Part shown: positions 7,114 to 16,373 of the stretch, one piece after another | Position numbering within the stretch: the first letter of the stretch is position 1 | How the letters are laid out: each line of letters starts with the position of its first letter | From: Muribaculaceae bacterium | Lineage (GTDB): Bacteria > Bacteroidota > Bacteroidia > Bacteroidales > Muribaculaceae | NCBI GenBank assembly: GCA_009775265.1 | Contig: VSPG01000002.1 | Coordinates: 62,001 to 126,000 of the forward strand | DNA: 64,000 nucleotides | Direction of reading: 5' to 3' | The notes under the pieces: model-generated | What the model saw: the letters and a program-made list of their open reading frames with translations, nothing else | What the model was told of the DNA's origin: nothing | The model's database searches: none | Program-made: the position numbers and the translations under genes

Positions 7114-7142
7114 CTGTCGCTTTTTCGCTCTTACGATTTACG

Positions 7143-10100
7143 TTAGGCCGCTTGTACGATGACGATTCCGTTCTTCTTTCTGAAGGCCAGCCGCACGCCG
7201 TAGCCCGAGCTCGCGTACGAGGCAGCGACGTTCGCATGGACGAACGCGAGACCGCAGACCGCGCACGCATTGTAGCCGGCGCGCCGGGGCAAACGGCCTC
7301 TTGAATGAGAATACCACTGCGCATCAGCATAGTTCTGGTTCCACTGCGTTTTGTCATTAGTAAGCCTTGATGCTATCATGTCGCAGAATCTGCCATGCTT
7401 AGTTCGGCCGATACAATAGTCAGTGGCGTTTAGACCCTGAACGACACGCTCGGTACCAGTAAGCATATTGTAGATATGCCACTTGGCATCAATCGGGAAT
7501 GATGCGTCGTTGTCGCTGTACTTGCCCTTACGCCAGTCAATGAACGTAGAGATGTTGATACCTACGCAATCCATAGCCTCATAGCAGCACGCAACATAGT
7601 TCTGTAAACCAAACAGAATATTACCGAGATGTCCGGTTGAGGTACCGAATCGGGTAATGTTGCCTAAGTCATTGGCTCCGTTGGCACCGGTCGTATAAGC
7701 ATGAGTACAACCGTATCCACACTTTGCCTGAATGTCGCGATCGCCGACGATGCCGTAGATGATTTGTGCAAGGTCACAGTTCATCTCATAGTCCTCGGCC
7801 TGGAAACCCTCGCCGCGCATACGGCAAAGGTTGATGAGGTCAGCCGATGAGTAGTGCATGGTTGATGTTGGCACTGTTGTGTTGGTCAAGTTGCCGTTGG
7901 AGTCATACGCCCACTCTGAATTGGTGGAGTGATTGTCATCTCCTCGACGAACAGCCGCACCACTTATGGAACGTATCCTCATCAGCGCATCGAGAGAACC
8001 GCCATACACACCGAGAAGGTATTCGTCAACCTCCACCCAATCGGGTTCGATGGCCTCGATAGCGGAGCTGTCAACGGCGATAGCCTCCTGGTCGTCGAAT
8101 CCCTTTGGCGACGTGAACACGAACTTCTTTGCTCCTTTGGGCACATCAATAAAGATGTAATCGCCAAGTGTGAAGTCGAAGAGCGAGTTGCTGACGCTCA
8201 TATTGTACTTCGAGATGACTTTACCGTCCTCGTCAAGGAATACCGCGCCTATCTGAGCATTGTTAAGACCGGGCCAACGCACCTGCTTCATGCCGTCAAC
8301 ATCAATGGCATAGACATTCATGTTGGGGTTGTCGGTAAGCGCGCAGGTGCCACCGGCCACAACATCAGTCGTAACGATTGCCGATAACTCCTTAACCAAG
8401 ATCTGCGACAGCTTTTTGCGGATGCGGCGCAGTGTGCCGTCGGCATTGAGTGCGCAGGTTGAAAGCGGCTCGGTTGACAACATTGAGAAACAAGTGTATT
8501 TCAACTGGTTCTTGTAGTCATTGATACCCTTATAATGGTGCTTGGGAATGTGCTTCATCACATCAAACCCCTCACCTGACATATCAGAGGGGTCATAGGA
8601 GGAGCCGTCGGCGAGCAACGCATAATTGCTGTCGCTGATAGGAGTACAGTACATCTTCCCGTCAGTGGCGTTGAGAGCAGCTTTCATAGCGTGGCTCCGC
8701 TGAACCATCAGTTGCCAGTGCGCCGGTACGGTGTAGGTGTTGTTAAAACGGTACCCAGTGCTGTCATCCATGTTGGAGATATTCTCGGTGTCAGGCTCTA
8801 CATCGGAATAGCAGATAGTAGAATACTGCGAGTTGTGGATGTCGAGTGCCGGGAAATACGCCTTGAACGCAGAGAGTTGTGCATCAGTAACAAGGTCGGT
8901 GAATATCCATCGTCCTGTAACGCCGGAACACTTGCCGGTCTCGTCGTATGCCTGTCCGGTGGGGTCAAGGCCGATGGCTCCGCTCGCTTTCAGAGCAGAG
9001 AGCGTTGCAGAGGGAGCTATGATGTTCACATCCGGCAGACGGAGATAACGAATGTTGGAGGCCGATATAATTCCGTTGATAAGGCTCATCGGGTCGATGT
9101 CGGGACATCCAGCTAACATCAGACGGTTCACGTTGGCCATGCTTGCGATTGTCAGGCCGCCGGGATAAGATAGTTTGGGCAGGTTCACGAGGTTGAGTTC
9201 TGTCATGCCGGCAGGCAGTTCGAGAGTCTCAATCGGCGAGGTCTCGGCAAGTCGGATAGTGGTGAGGTCCGAGCCGGAGGCCAGTACGGTCTCAAGTCGT
9301 GGGCAACCCTCGGCGTTGATAGTGGTTATCTCCGTGTTGCGCACGTCGAGATGCTTCAGGAACGGAAGGTCGCCGAGGTTCATCTGCTGGAGAAATCCCG
9401 TATTGCCTGGCGACAGCGTCCAATTCGTCTTGTGGTTGAGTGAGCCGATGACGATTTTCTCGGCCAATCTCATCTGCGAGAACTGGAAATTCGGGTCAAG
9501 CGAGATTTCCGATAGGTCTATCTCGCTCATCTGGTCGGCCTGATAGATGTAGAGCAGCACATTGTCGCCGTGCTGGAACTGTGTGAACACCCCGGTCTCT
9601 CCGGCTTTGAGGTACATTCCTTGCGTAACATTACCACCGTCATTACCGATACCGAAATACCCGTCTTTGGCGGCCTTGAACGTAATCTTGGCACCAGTCT
9701 TGGCTCCGATACGACCGCCGAGAACGTGCGAGGCATCCTTGAAGTCGCCCGTCTGATAGTAGCCGTCGCGGACACGCCAGCGTTGCTGTATGAAGGCAGG
9801 GAGCGACTGTCGGCCGGAACCGTGCAGGGCATAGAAATAGATGTCGTTGTATAGCTCGGAATACTTGATGTATTTGCGCTCACAGTCGTAGGTGCAGACC
9901 ACTTTCGGCCACACCTCAATTCTGTTCTTGACGAAATAGTAGAGTGCGCCCTGTGGCGAGAACGGCCCTGCGCCGACTCCCTCTATTTCGGGGAGGTTGC
10001 GCATGGTATTCACCACGCCGGGGAGAGTGAGGGTGTTGCCGCTTGCATCGCATACCATTTCCTGATTTGAGCAACGGCGCAGATTGTTCCAAAGGATAGA

Positions 10101-13100
10101 GCCACGGCCGGCGTAACACTTTTCATCCTCTTCCGGGTTGAGGTCGGCAGGAATGGTGTTGCCGCCGTCGTTGTCCTTGCCGTTGCAGGTATCGCAGTCG
10201 TACACTTTATTCTCGTACATCCGTATGGGTTCCATAGCGGAAGGAGATGTATAGACACCGTTCTCAACGGAGCAACCGCCCTCAAGGAAGAACATAGGCT
10301 GCATATTCTTTGCTTGCTGGTCCACGGCGGCGAGGAAATCTGTAAAGGCATAGTAGGCGTTGAGCGAATGTGCGCTCATGTACTTCCATGCGTTCTGTTT
10401 CCAGATGCCTTGCCATGTGTCGGCAAGTGACTCTTTCGAGTAATCGCACGAGTTGCAGAACCTGAGAACATTGAACAGCTCAAACGGAACCTTGCGACCC
10501 ATTGCGAGGTCTTCCTGAAGATGATCGTCATCAATCATGCACTCGAAATACTGTGTCCATGCCGGATAGGTAGGCTGGCCGAGGCTCAGCTTCTGAACCC
10601 ACGAAGATGCGGTGGTGGTGGGCGCCATCATGTCGTCGATACCGCCTACTCCCATAAACCAGTCCATGCCGTCGTAGGTGATGAGTTCGTAGCCGCTGAC
10701 AGGATTCAGCACATCGCCTGAAATGACCCATTGGCCGTTGACTTGTTTCATTGAGCCGGGAGCCACTGCCCACTCGCCGCCGCTGTACCGCATGAATTTA
10801 TAATCGCGGCCGCAATACTGCGAGAGCAGATAGAGTTTCGATGTGTCAAGCCCCTCGGTGGTCTTGAACCGGGCCACGATTTCAGCGAGAGTCTCCTGCT
10901 TTACGAAGTGGCCGTTGCTGTCGAATGTGGCCTTGCCGAAGAACTCTATGAAGTCTCCATAATTCCTGCACCCCTTGTTGTATCCGGGCGTGTCCATGAA
11001 TCCGAGCGCAACCTGCTCCCCTTTGTCCTCTTTCCAGTTACCGCGTGCATGGAACCAGGCATCAGTCAGGCTCTCGTTGGTGGCGCGGAACGCGGCAATG
11101 GGATGGTTGGCCGTGGAGTGGTTCATTTGCAATCCGGTGACGGTTATATCGCCTTTCTTCCATGTGCCGTCAAAGGCACGTTGCGCCGGAGTGAGATAGT
11201 TGTTGCCGAGGGCACGGAACGTGGCGTTCATCATATCGCACACTCCGCAGTCATTCGCCATCGAGGAATCCGAGTAGTCAACCTTGACGGTGATGATTGC
11301 AACCGGGATGGTGTTCTGGCCGACGCGGATATAGTTCTGCGCGAACAGCTCGTAGGTCTTGAGTGCGTCAGTGTTGGTGTAATCGGGATTGAGTGCCGTA
11401 ATGACGGTTGGATTGGCCTTGTCGACAGGCTTACGGAGATAAAATCTATCGTTCTTAATGGGCCTCTTGGCCGAGGTGGTACCCTGACGGCGCCATTGCA
11501 CATTGGTAGCCTTGAACGACCTCCACGGCATTGTCGGGTGGAAATAGAACAGCGTGCAGTTGAACTTGGTCGATGTATTGATGTCGGAGTCAAAGCTGTC
11601 GAATGTGGCCTGAGATGCGACAACTACATAGTAAGGGAAGCCCTTCTCTTTGAGCTGCTGCATCGAGGGGCGGTTCTGATTATCGAGAACATTCTCTGCA
11701 TCGTACTCGGCAATCATCGCGTCGGTGTCGGTCAGTTTGCAGAGGTAATTGTCGAAAGCTTGTGCCCACTCGTAATAGGTATCATAGGCCATCAGATAGT
11801 AGAGGTAGAAATCGGCATCGGTGCCGTCGAAATCTATCTCTTTCTGATTGAGGATTGCGCCGGAGTTGGAGACATAGCCGATAGTGCCTATCTCCTCGCC
11901 GTCCATGTAGAGCTTGATGTTGGAGTATTCGGTGGTACCGCGCAGATGGCTGATGGTCGAAGGCTCTACAACAAGTCCGACGGTGTGCTTCTCTCCGCAC
12001 TTGAACGAGCGTGTAATTGTACCTGGTGTACCCGTCTTGCAGTTCACGACTATCTTATTGCCGCAGATATAGAATCCGGCACCGCTGTCAGGGTCGTAGC
12101 ACTCCATCAGTTTGGCCTCGCTGTCCTTTACGTTGTTAGTCGCAAAGGCGAATTGCAGAGCCATACCGTTGGTGCGCTCGGTGGCCGACAATGCGAAAGG
12201 TGCGTATGGCAGGTGAGCCTTGACATTCTCGGCAATGCGCAGGGCTGTCTCACCGAGGTACGGACGGAATCCGTTGGATGACCAGTTGGAGCCGACAACG
12301 CTCAGTACATAGCTTCCGTCGCTGATGGTGTGGTCGGCCTCATCATTGGAGCGCGTGGCGAAGTCGAGGCCGAACAGTGCGCCACTCTTGATTGCGGCGG
12401 CAATCGCGGAGCCTTGAACTGTAACCTCGATGGCTTTGGACTGTACGGACGCGCTCCGGGAGTAGCAGCTGATTTTCTTGGTGCCGTCGGCAGCGTATCC
12501 GTTGATCTGCTTGCGGACGGTGTAGGTCTGGCCTATCTGACATTCAAGAGTCGTGGCTTTCTGTCCGTCGATATAGACATCGGCCGAGGTGGAGTTTTTG
12601 CCGGGAGTATAGGCGGCCACTTCGAGAACGAGCGTGTCATACAGACGGATGGAGCCGTTGTTGGTGTCGTTGAAGCGCATGGCCACTATCGGCGTGGAGG
12701 ACTCCGGATCCACGCACATCACGGCAGTATAGAACTTGTTGCCGGTAACGCCGGAGGCCACATCCTCACCCCAGAAGCGAATGGGATATGAGCCGTGGGT
12801 CATCTTCTCGTTGCCCCCAAGTACATTGTTAGGGTTAATGGAGATAGAGTGCGTGTAGTTGTCGGTGATGATTGCCGTGCCCAGGCTCTTCCACTCGCCG
12901 CCGATGAATATCTCGGTGTAGGCTTTCACGCCCTGCTTGCTTACGTTGTTCGGGAACTTGTAGAGGCTGATGTTCTTGACGCTCCCGCCGACTTCAAGAG
13001 AGTTTCGGGTATAGTTCAACGCCTGCTCACAAGTAACAGTAACATCGACAGCCGTAACGGTCACGGTCTTGCGGCGCACGTTGCCGTCGGCATCATAGGC

Positions 13101-15542
13101 CACTATGGTGAAATCGCGGGCGGCAGCCTCGCTGAAATATGGCGTAAAGTCGAATGTGAACGAGTAATTGGTGGCAGAGGTTGATGAGTTCTGGTTGACA
13201 GCCTCGCTCAGGAGCGTGATGCCGGAGGTGGTGTCTACTATTTCGACGCGGCGGATCATGTTCAGTATCTCGGTCTCGCCCTCATAGGTGACGGAACGGA
13301 TAGCGGCACGGAGTATGATGTCGGAACCGAAAGCGGCATAGACGGAGGACTCTTCAGGAATGATTGAAAGAGTCGTGCCGCCGGCCTGACCGCTGCCGGT
13401 GCTCTTGGGTAACTTGATGGAGTCGCCCATCTCCTTGTCGCTCTTGCTTACGGCCTTGATGATGTAGTGTTCGGCGTCCTGCTCCAGTTCCATGTGGTCG
13501 AAGGCGGCCTGAGCCATATCGTAGGCGCCGCCCGTGGAGAAGGCATCTTTGCCGCCGGAGGCAGGGGTATCTTCCGTCTTGACGGCACCACCGCCGCCGA
13601 AAGACTTCCAGAGGTCTTTGCTTGAAAGGTCGGTGGCCTGACCGGTGAACTGATAAGTCTCCCATCCGTACTCGCTGGCGCGGAAAGTGATTATCAGACC
13701 GCCTTTCGAGTAGTCGATGCTCGATGACTGTATGTAGGAAAGTAGCGCGTCAATGGCGGTGTCTTTGGTATAGTAACCGGCCACGGCCCGGGGAACGAGT
13801 TCGTCGATATTGATTATGGCCTCAGACCCGGCGCTCATGCCGGCGAGGTCAATCCAGTTGTCGATGTTCTTGAACTGGCCTTCGGTGTCGTTCACTCCGA
13901 CGTACTGATAGGACTTCCATGTGCGCGGGCCGATGGCGAATGTGATTTGCAGACCGACAGAGGCCACGCCGTGCTCAAATACGGCGGTCAGTACATTGTG
14001 AGTCTGCGCCTCGGCCTTGATATCGGAGTAGTATTCGCCGGTCGGCAGAGGTATTTCTACGGTGGCGTTGAATGTGTTGCCGACGGCGGAGCCGGACAAC
14101 GGCATCATCTTGCCGTCTACGACATGGAACAGCTCTGACTCGCATCGATAGATGTTGTCGGGGTTGGCCGTCATGTCGGAGTTGTAGATTTCCTCGTACC
14201 ATCCTTTCATCTCGAAAGTAGAGTTGCCGAAACAGCGGAATCCGGCACCGTCCTCATCATTGGGGCAATAGTAGATGCCACTCGTCGGGGCGGTGCCTGT
14301 ACCGTCCCATATACCGTCAAAGGGCAATATTTTTACACCGAAGATTTGGTTTTCGAGGTCTCTGGCTTTGGACTGGAGAGCTGCGCCCTCGTCGCCGGGG
14401 AAGGCCGAGGATGCAGTGTGGCCGAGAGCGAGGTCGGAACCGATTGTGACGAGTTCAGAACCACTCCAGCGGTATGTTTTGTTCGATGAGGTGCAGGTAT
14501 AAATCTTGCCGCTGTCAGGAGTACGCCCGTCAATCGTTGCGTCCTCTCCGAAACTGTCTGCATCGAGCCAATTATTGTAGTAGGTGAACTGACCGACGAT
14601 GATGATAGGTTCTCCGGTGGTGTCCTCAATCTGCCAGAACTCGCCCGCAAGTTCTCCGAGCTGATACTTGGAGCCAATATTTCCGCTTACAGTAGTCTGA
14701 GTCGTGATGTCTCCGACGCTCTGTGCTTTGAGCGTCCTTACAGGACGAATGACGGTACCCCAGTTCTCGGCGGTGTCAATGGTTCGTTTCGCTACGGCGA
14801 GAAGGAATCTGTTCTTCTCGGTATCATACACGACCATACAGCCTGAATCGGTGGATTTATGGATTGAAGATGCCATCTGCGGAGTAACGCCGCTTACCAT
14901 AGCATTGAACTCTACGACATCATCGACATATCCGGGCAACTGTGCAGCCGGAACCTTGCCGCCGCTGTCAAGCGTGGCGAGGCCACCGGGTTGTCCTTTG
15001 GTGTCGGTTACAGCCTTTGCCGCATTGGCGGTACTTTGAGCTGCTGCCGCAGCAGAGCTGGCCGCATTAGCGGTGTTTTGGGCGCCGGTGGCTGCTGACC
15101 TTGCCGCGTTGGCGGTGTCCTGGGCGGCATTTGCCTTGGAGATTGCGGTCTGCCCATTGTCATAGGCTGTCTGAATCTTGACCTTATCCAAAGCAGTGAT
15201 GATACCGGCCTTTGCAGAGGTAGCAACCGGCACGTTGCATGAAATGGTTGTACCGGCTGACTTGATAGTGAGCGTCGCGGTACTTTCTCCTACATCGAAT
15301 GATACCGATTTCAGTACATTCTTTCCGATGAGTGTTCTCAACGAGTCCTGATCAGAAGATGACATGGACGCGATGAGGTCTCTCAGAACAGTGTACGATA
15401 CTTTGCGACCCCCGTTTAACTCGAACCAGTCGTTAGAGCCGAGCGTCGTCTGTGGCGTCAGCTGCTCTATCGTCTTGGAGTTGGTACGGAGAGACGAAAG
15501 TACGGCATCGAAGATTGTCTGTTGTTCTTGTGTTAATGCCAT
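7143..15542 (-). CDS. Giant tail/receptor-binding protein, DGR target
   Basis: 2,799 residues, the largest gene here. N-terminal 120 residues are fibre-like, then an Ala/Asn heptad-type stretch (about 125-180, repeated AANAAxSA), and a GKVPAAQLPG segment common in phage fibres. A LamG/concanavalin-like segment lies at about 1050-1255 (KLYMDGEEIGTIG), leucine-rich-repeat-like strands at about 2030-2165, and a C-type-lectin/FGE-like fold from about 2530 to the end. VR covers residues about 2748-2787 with an invariant RLPRRAG start and a GVRLAFR end. By inference it is displayed at the tail tip and varied by the DGR to change receptor use. Stop at 7143; start 4 bases from the upstream tail gene. 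Confidence 0.9.
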   Translation of the reverse strand: MALTQEQQTIFDAVLSSLRTNSKTIEQLTPQTTLGSNDWFELNGGRKVSYTVLRDLIASMSSSDQDSLRTLIGKNVLKSVSFDVGESTATLTIKSAGTTISCNVPVATSAKAGIITALDKVKIQTAYDNGQTAISKANAAQDTANAARSAATGAQNTANAASSAAAAAQSTANAAKAVTDTKGQPGGLATLDSGGKVPAAQLPGYVDDVVEFNAMVSGVTPQMASSIHKSTDSGCMVVYDTEKNRFLLAVAKRTIDTAENWGTVIRPVRTLKAQSVGDITTQTTVSGNIGSKYQLGELAGEFWQIEDTTGEPIIIVGQFTYYNNWLDADSFGEDATIDGRTPDSGKIYTCTSSNKTYRWSGSELVTIGSDLALGHTASSAFPGDEGAALQSKARDLENQIFGVKILPFDGIWDGTGTAPTSGIYYCPNDEDGAGFRCFGNSTFEMKGWYEEIYNSDMTANPDNIYRCESELFHVVDGKMMPLSGSAVGNTFNATVEIPLPTGEYYSDIKAEAQTHNVLTAVFEHGVASVGLQITFAIGPRTWKSYQYVGVNDTEGQFKNIDNWIDLAGMSAGSEAIINIDELVPRAVAGYYTKDTAIDALLSYIQSSSIDYSKGGLIITFRASEYGWETYQFTGQATDLSSKDLWKSFGGGGAVKTEDTPASGGKDAFSTGGAYDMAQAAFDHMELEQDAEHYIIKAVSKSDKEMGDSIKLPKSTGSGQAGGTTLSIIPEESSVYAAFGSDIILRAAIRSVTYEGETEILNMIRRVEIVDTTSGITLLSEAVNQNSSTSATNYSFTFDFTPYFSEAAARDFTIVAYDADGNVRRKTVTVTAVDVTVTCEQALNYTRNSLEVGGSVKNISLYKFPNNVSKQGVKAYTEIFIGGEWKSLGTAIITDNYTHSISINPNNVLGGNEKMTHGSYPIRFWGEDVASGVTGNKFYTAVMCVDPESSTPIVAMRFNDTNNGSIRLYDTLVLEVAAYTPGKNSTSADVYIDGQKATTLECQIGQTYTVRKQINGYAADGTKKISCYSRSASVQSKAIEVTVQGSAIAAAIKSGALFGLDFATRSNDEADHTISDGSYVLSVVGSNWSSNGFRPYLGETALRIAENVKAHLPYAPFALSATERTNGMALQFAFATNNVKDSEAKLMECYDPDSGAGFYICGNKIVVNCKTGTPGTITRSFKCGEKHTVGLVVEPSTISHLRGTTEYSNIKLYMDGEEIGTIGYVSNSGAILNQKEIDFDGTDADFYLYYLMAYDTYYEWAQAFDNYLCKLTDTDAMIAEYDAENVLDNQNRPSMQQLKEKGFPYYVVVASQATFDSFDSDINTSTKFNCTLFYFHPTMPWRSFKATNVQWRRQGTTSAKRPIKNDRFYLRKPVDKANPTVITALNPDYTNTDALKTYELFAQNYIRVGQNTIPVAIITVKVDYSDSSMANDCGVCDMMNATFRALGNNYLTPAQRAFDGTWKKGDITVTGLQMNHSTANHPIAAFRATNESLTDAWFHARGNWKEDKGEQVALGFMDTPGYNKGCRNYGDFIEFFGKATFDSNGHFVKQETLAEIVARFKTTEGLDTSKLYLLSQYCGRDYKFMRYSGGEWAVAPGSMKQVNGQWVISGDVLNPVSGYELITYDGMDWFMGVGGIDDMMAPTTTASSWVQKLSLGQPTYPAWTQYFECMIDDDHLQEDLAMGRKVPFELFNVLRFCNSCDYSKESLADTWQGIWKQNAWKYMSAHSLNAYYAFTDFLAAVDQQAKNMQPMFFLEGGCSVENGVYTSPSAMEPIRMYENKVYDCDTCNGKDNDGGNTIPADLNPEEDEKCYAGRGSILWNNLRRCSNQEMVCDASGNTLTLPGVVNTMRNLPEIEGVGAGPFSPQGALYYFVKNRIEVWPKVVCTYDCERKYIKYSELYNDIYFYALHGSGRQSLPAFIQQRWRVRDGYYQTGDFKDASHVLGGRIGAKTGAKITFKAAKDGYFGIGNDGGNVTQGMYLKAGETGVFTQFQHGDNVLLYIYQADQMSEIDLSEISLDPNFQFSQMRLAEKIVIGSLNHKTNWTLSPGNTGFLQQMNLGDLPFLKHLDVRNTEITTINAEGCPRLETVLASGSDLTTIRLAETSPIETLELPAGMTELNLVNLPKLSYPGGLTIASMANVNRLMLAGCPDIDPMSLINGIISASNIRYLRLPDVNIIAPSATLSALKASGAIGLDPTGQAYDETGKCSGVTGRWIFTDLVTDAQLSAFKAYFPALDIHNSQYSTICYSDVEPDTENISNMDDSTGYRFNNTYTVPAHWQLMVQRSHAMKAALNATDGKMYCTPISDSNYALLADGSSYDPSDMSGEGFDVMKHIPKHHYKGINDYKNQLKYTCFSMLSTEPLSTCALNADGTLRRIRKKLSQILVKELSAIVTTDVVAGGTCALTDNPNMNVYAIDVDGMKQVRWPGLNNAQIGAVFLDEDGKVISKYNMSVSNSLFDFTLGDYIFIDVPKGAKKFVFTSPKGFDDQEAIAVDSSAIEAIEPDWVEVDEYLLGVYGGSLDALMRIRSISGAAVRRGDDNHSTNSEWAYDSNGNLTNTTVPTSTMHYSSADLINLCRMRGEGFQAEDYEMNCDLAQIIYGIVGDRDIQAKCGYGCTHAYTTGANGANDLGNITRFGTSTGHLGNILFGLQNYVACCYEAMDCVGINISTFIDWRKGKYSDNDASFPIDAKWHIYNMLTGTERVVQGLNATDYCIGRTKHGRFCDMIASRLTNDKTQWNQNYADAQWYSHSRGRLPRRAGYNACAVCGLAFVHANVAASYASSGYGVRLAFRKKNGIVIVQAA
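7183..7300 (-). repeat. DGR variable repeat (VR)
   Basis: 118 bases at the 3' end of the giant tail gene, ending 40 bases before its stop. It matches TR at 98 positions. Substitutions on the coding strand: A to T, A to G and A to C are all seen. GC-rich conserved ends (CCCCGGCGCGCCGGC at the 5' side, GGCGTGCGGCTG at the 3' side) can serve as homology for cDNA integration and as the initiation-of-mutagenic-homology region. At protein level the replaced residues are mostly Asn in TR, becoming Tyr, Cys, Val, His, Ser, Gly. Confidence 0.95.
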
Positions 15543-15545
15543 ACG

Positions 15546-16373
15546 CTATTTTATTAATCTGTTGTTTGTCTCGTTTACTGCACGGTAGTTAGTTGTATCT
15601 ACGCGGCGCATGATTGCCTGATGTTCCAGAGTGAGTTTCGGGTCGATGTTTACGACCTTCTGCAAATTCTGTGTGAACACAAATGAGTTGAGGCCGTCCA
15701 TGACTGCGTTAGTTTCCGGGACGCTGGCCTCTTTGCGGGCGAAACGTACACCGTCGAAGTAGACGTAATCGCAAGTGAGGAGGCGGTTAAGGAGTTCGGC
15801 AAACCATACAGGACACCCCTCAGACATGCCGAGAGTGAATTTCATCTGCGTGGACTCAAGTCCGTAGAGTTGGATTATATCCGAGTCCTCGGTAACGAAC
15901 TGCTCACTCTCTACTCCGAAAGTCCAGTTGCTGTCCTTGAAACCGCCGGGCACTCTGAAATCAAAGAAATGTTGCATCCCGTCAATCCAGGAAATGACAT
16001 CATGTCGGCTACGGTTATCCTTGTTGGAATATTGAATGAGTGTCGTATTGTCGAGTATATCAGCATCGTCAGTTACGCGGAACACCGCGCTGCGCCCTAT
16101 TCCCATTATGCTCACTTGATAGAATCCGGGCGACAGCGACAGTGCCGCGAACCTGAGCCGAGTTGACTCAGTTATATCCCAATAGTTAAATTGTATCCGA
16201 AAGGATGCAGAGCCGTTAATACCTACCACAGTGGCTAATCCAGCCCAAATCTTAGGGCCTAAAAGCTCTATGAGAATTTTGTCGGTCGGAGCAAAGGTCT
16301 GTATGTAGGCACTCTCTATGCCGTCGGCTTTGGCCGAGGGGAAGAACAACGGTGTGAACGGACTCAGTATCAT
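15546..16373 (-). CDS. Distal tail protein
   Basis: 275 residues. No named domain is recognised. Hydrophobic-aromatic beta-type pattern throughout (LSLSPGFYQVSIMGIG, VISWIDGMQHFFDFRVPGG). It lies between a larger tail protein and the giant receptor-binding protein in an operon with 3-4 base overlaps, so a tail-tip adaptor or connector is likely. The C-terminus (TLEHQAIMRRVDTTNYRAVN) is the part nearest the fibre gene start and resembles the end of similar genes in Bacteroidales siphophages, from memory. Confidence 0.55.
   Translation of the reverse strand: MILSPFTPLFFPSAKADGIESAYIQTFAPTDKILIELLGPKIWAGLATVVGINGSASFRIQFNYWDITESTRLRFAALSLSPGFYQVSIMGIGRSAVFRVTDDADILDNTTLIQYSNKDNRSRHDVISWIDGMQHFFDFRVPGGFKDSNWTFGVESEQFVTEDSDIIQLYGLESTQMKFTLGMSEGCPVWFAELLNRLLTCDYVYFDGVRFARKEASVPETNAVMDGLNSFVFTQNLQKVVNIDPKLTLEHQAIMRRVDTTNYRAVNETNNRLIK

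Noticed and set aside
10908..12281. A 457-codon plus-strand frame
   Set aside because: It lies antisense inside the giant tail gene. Its composition is that of a shadow of the GC-rich coding strand and it shows no domain.
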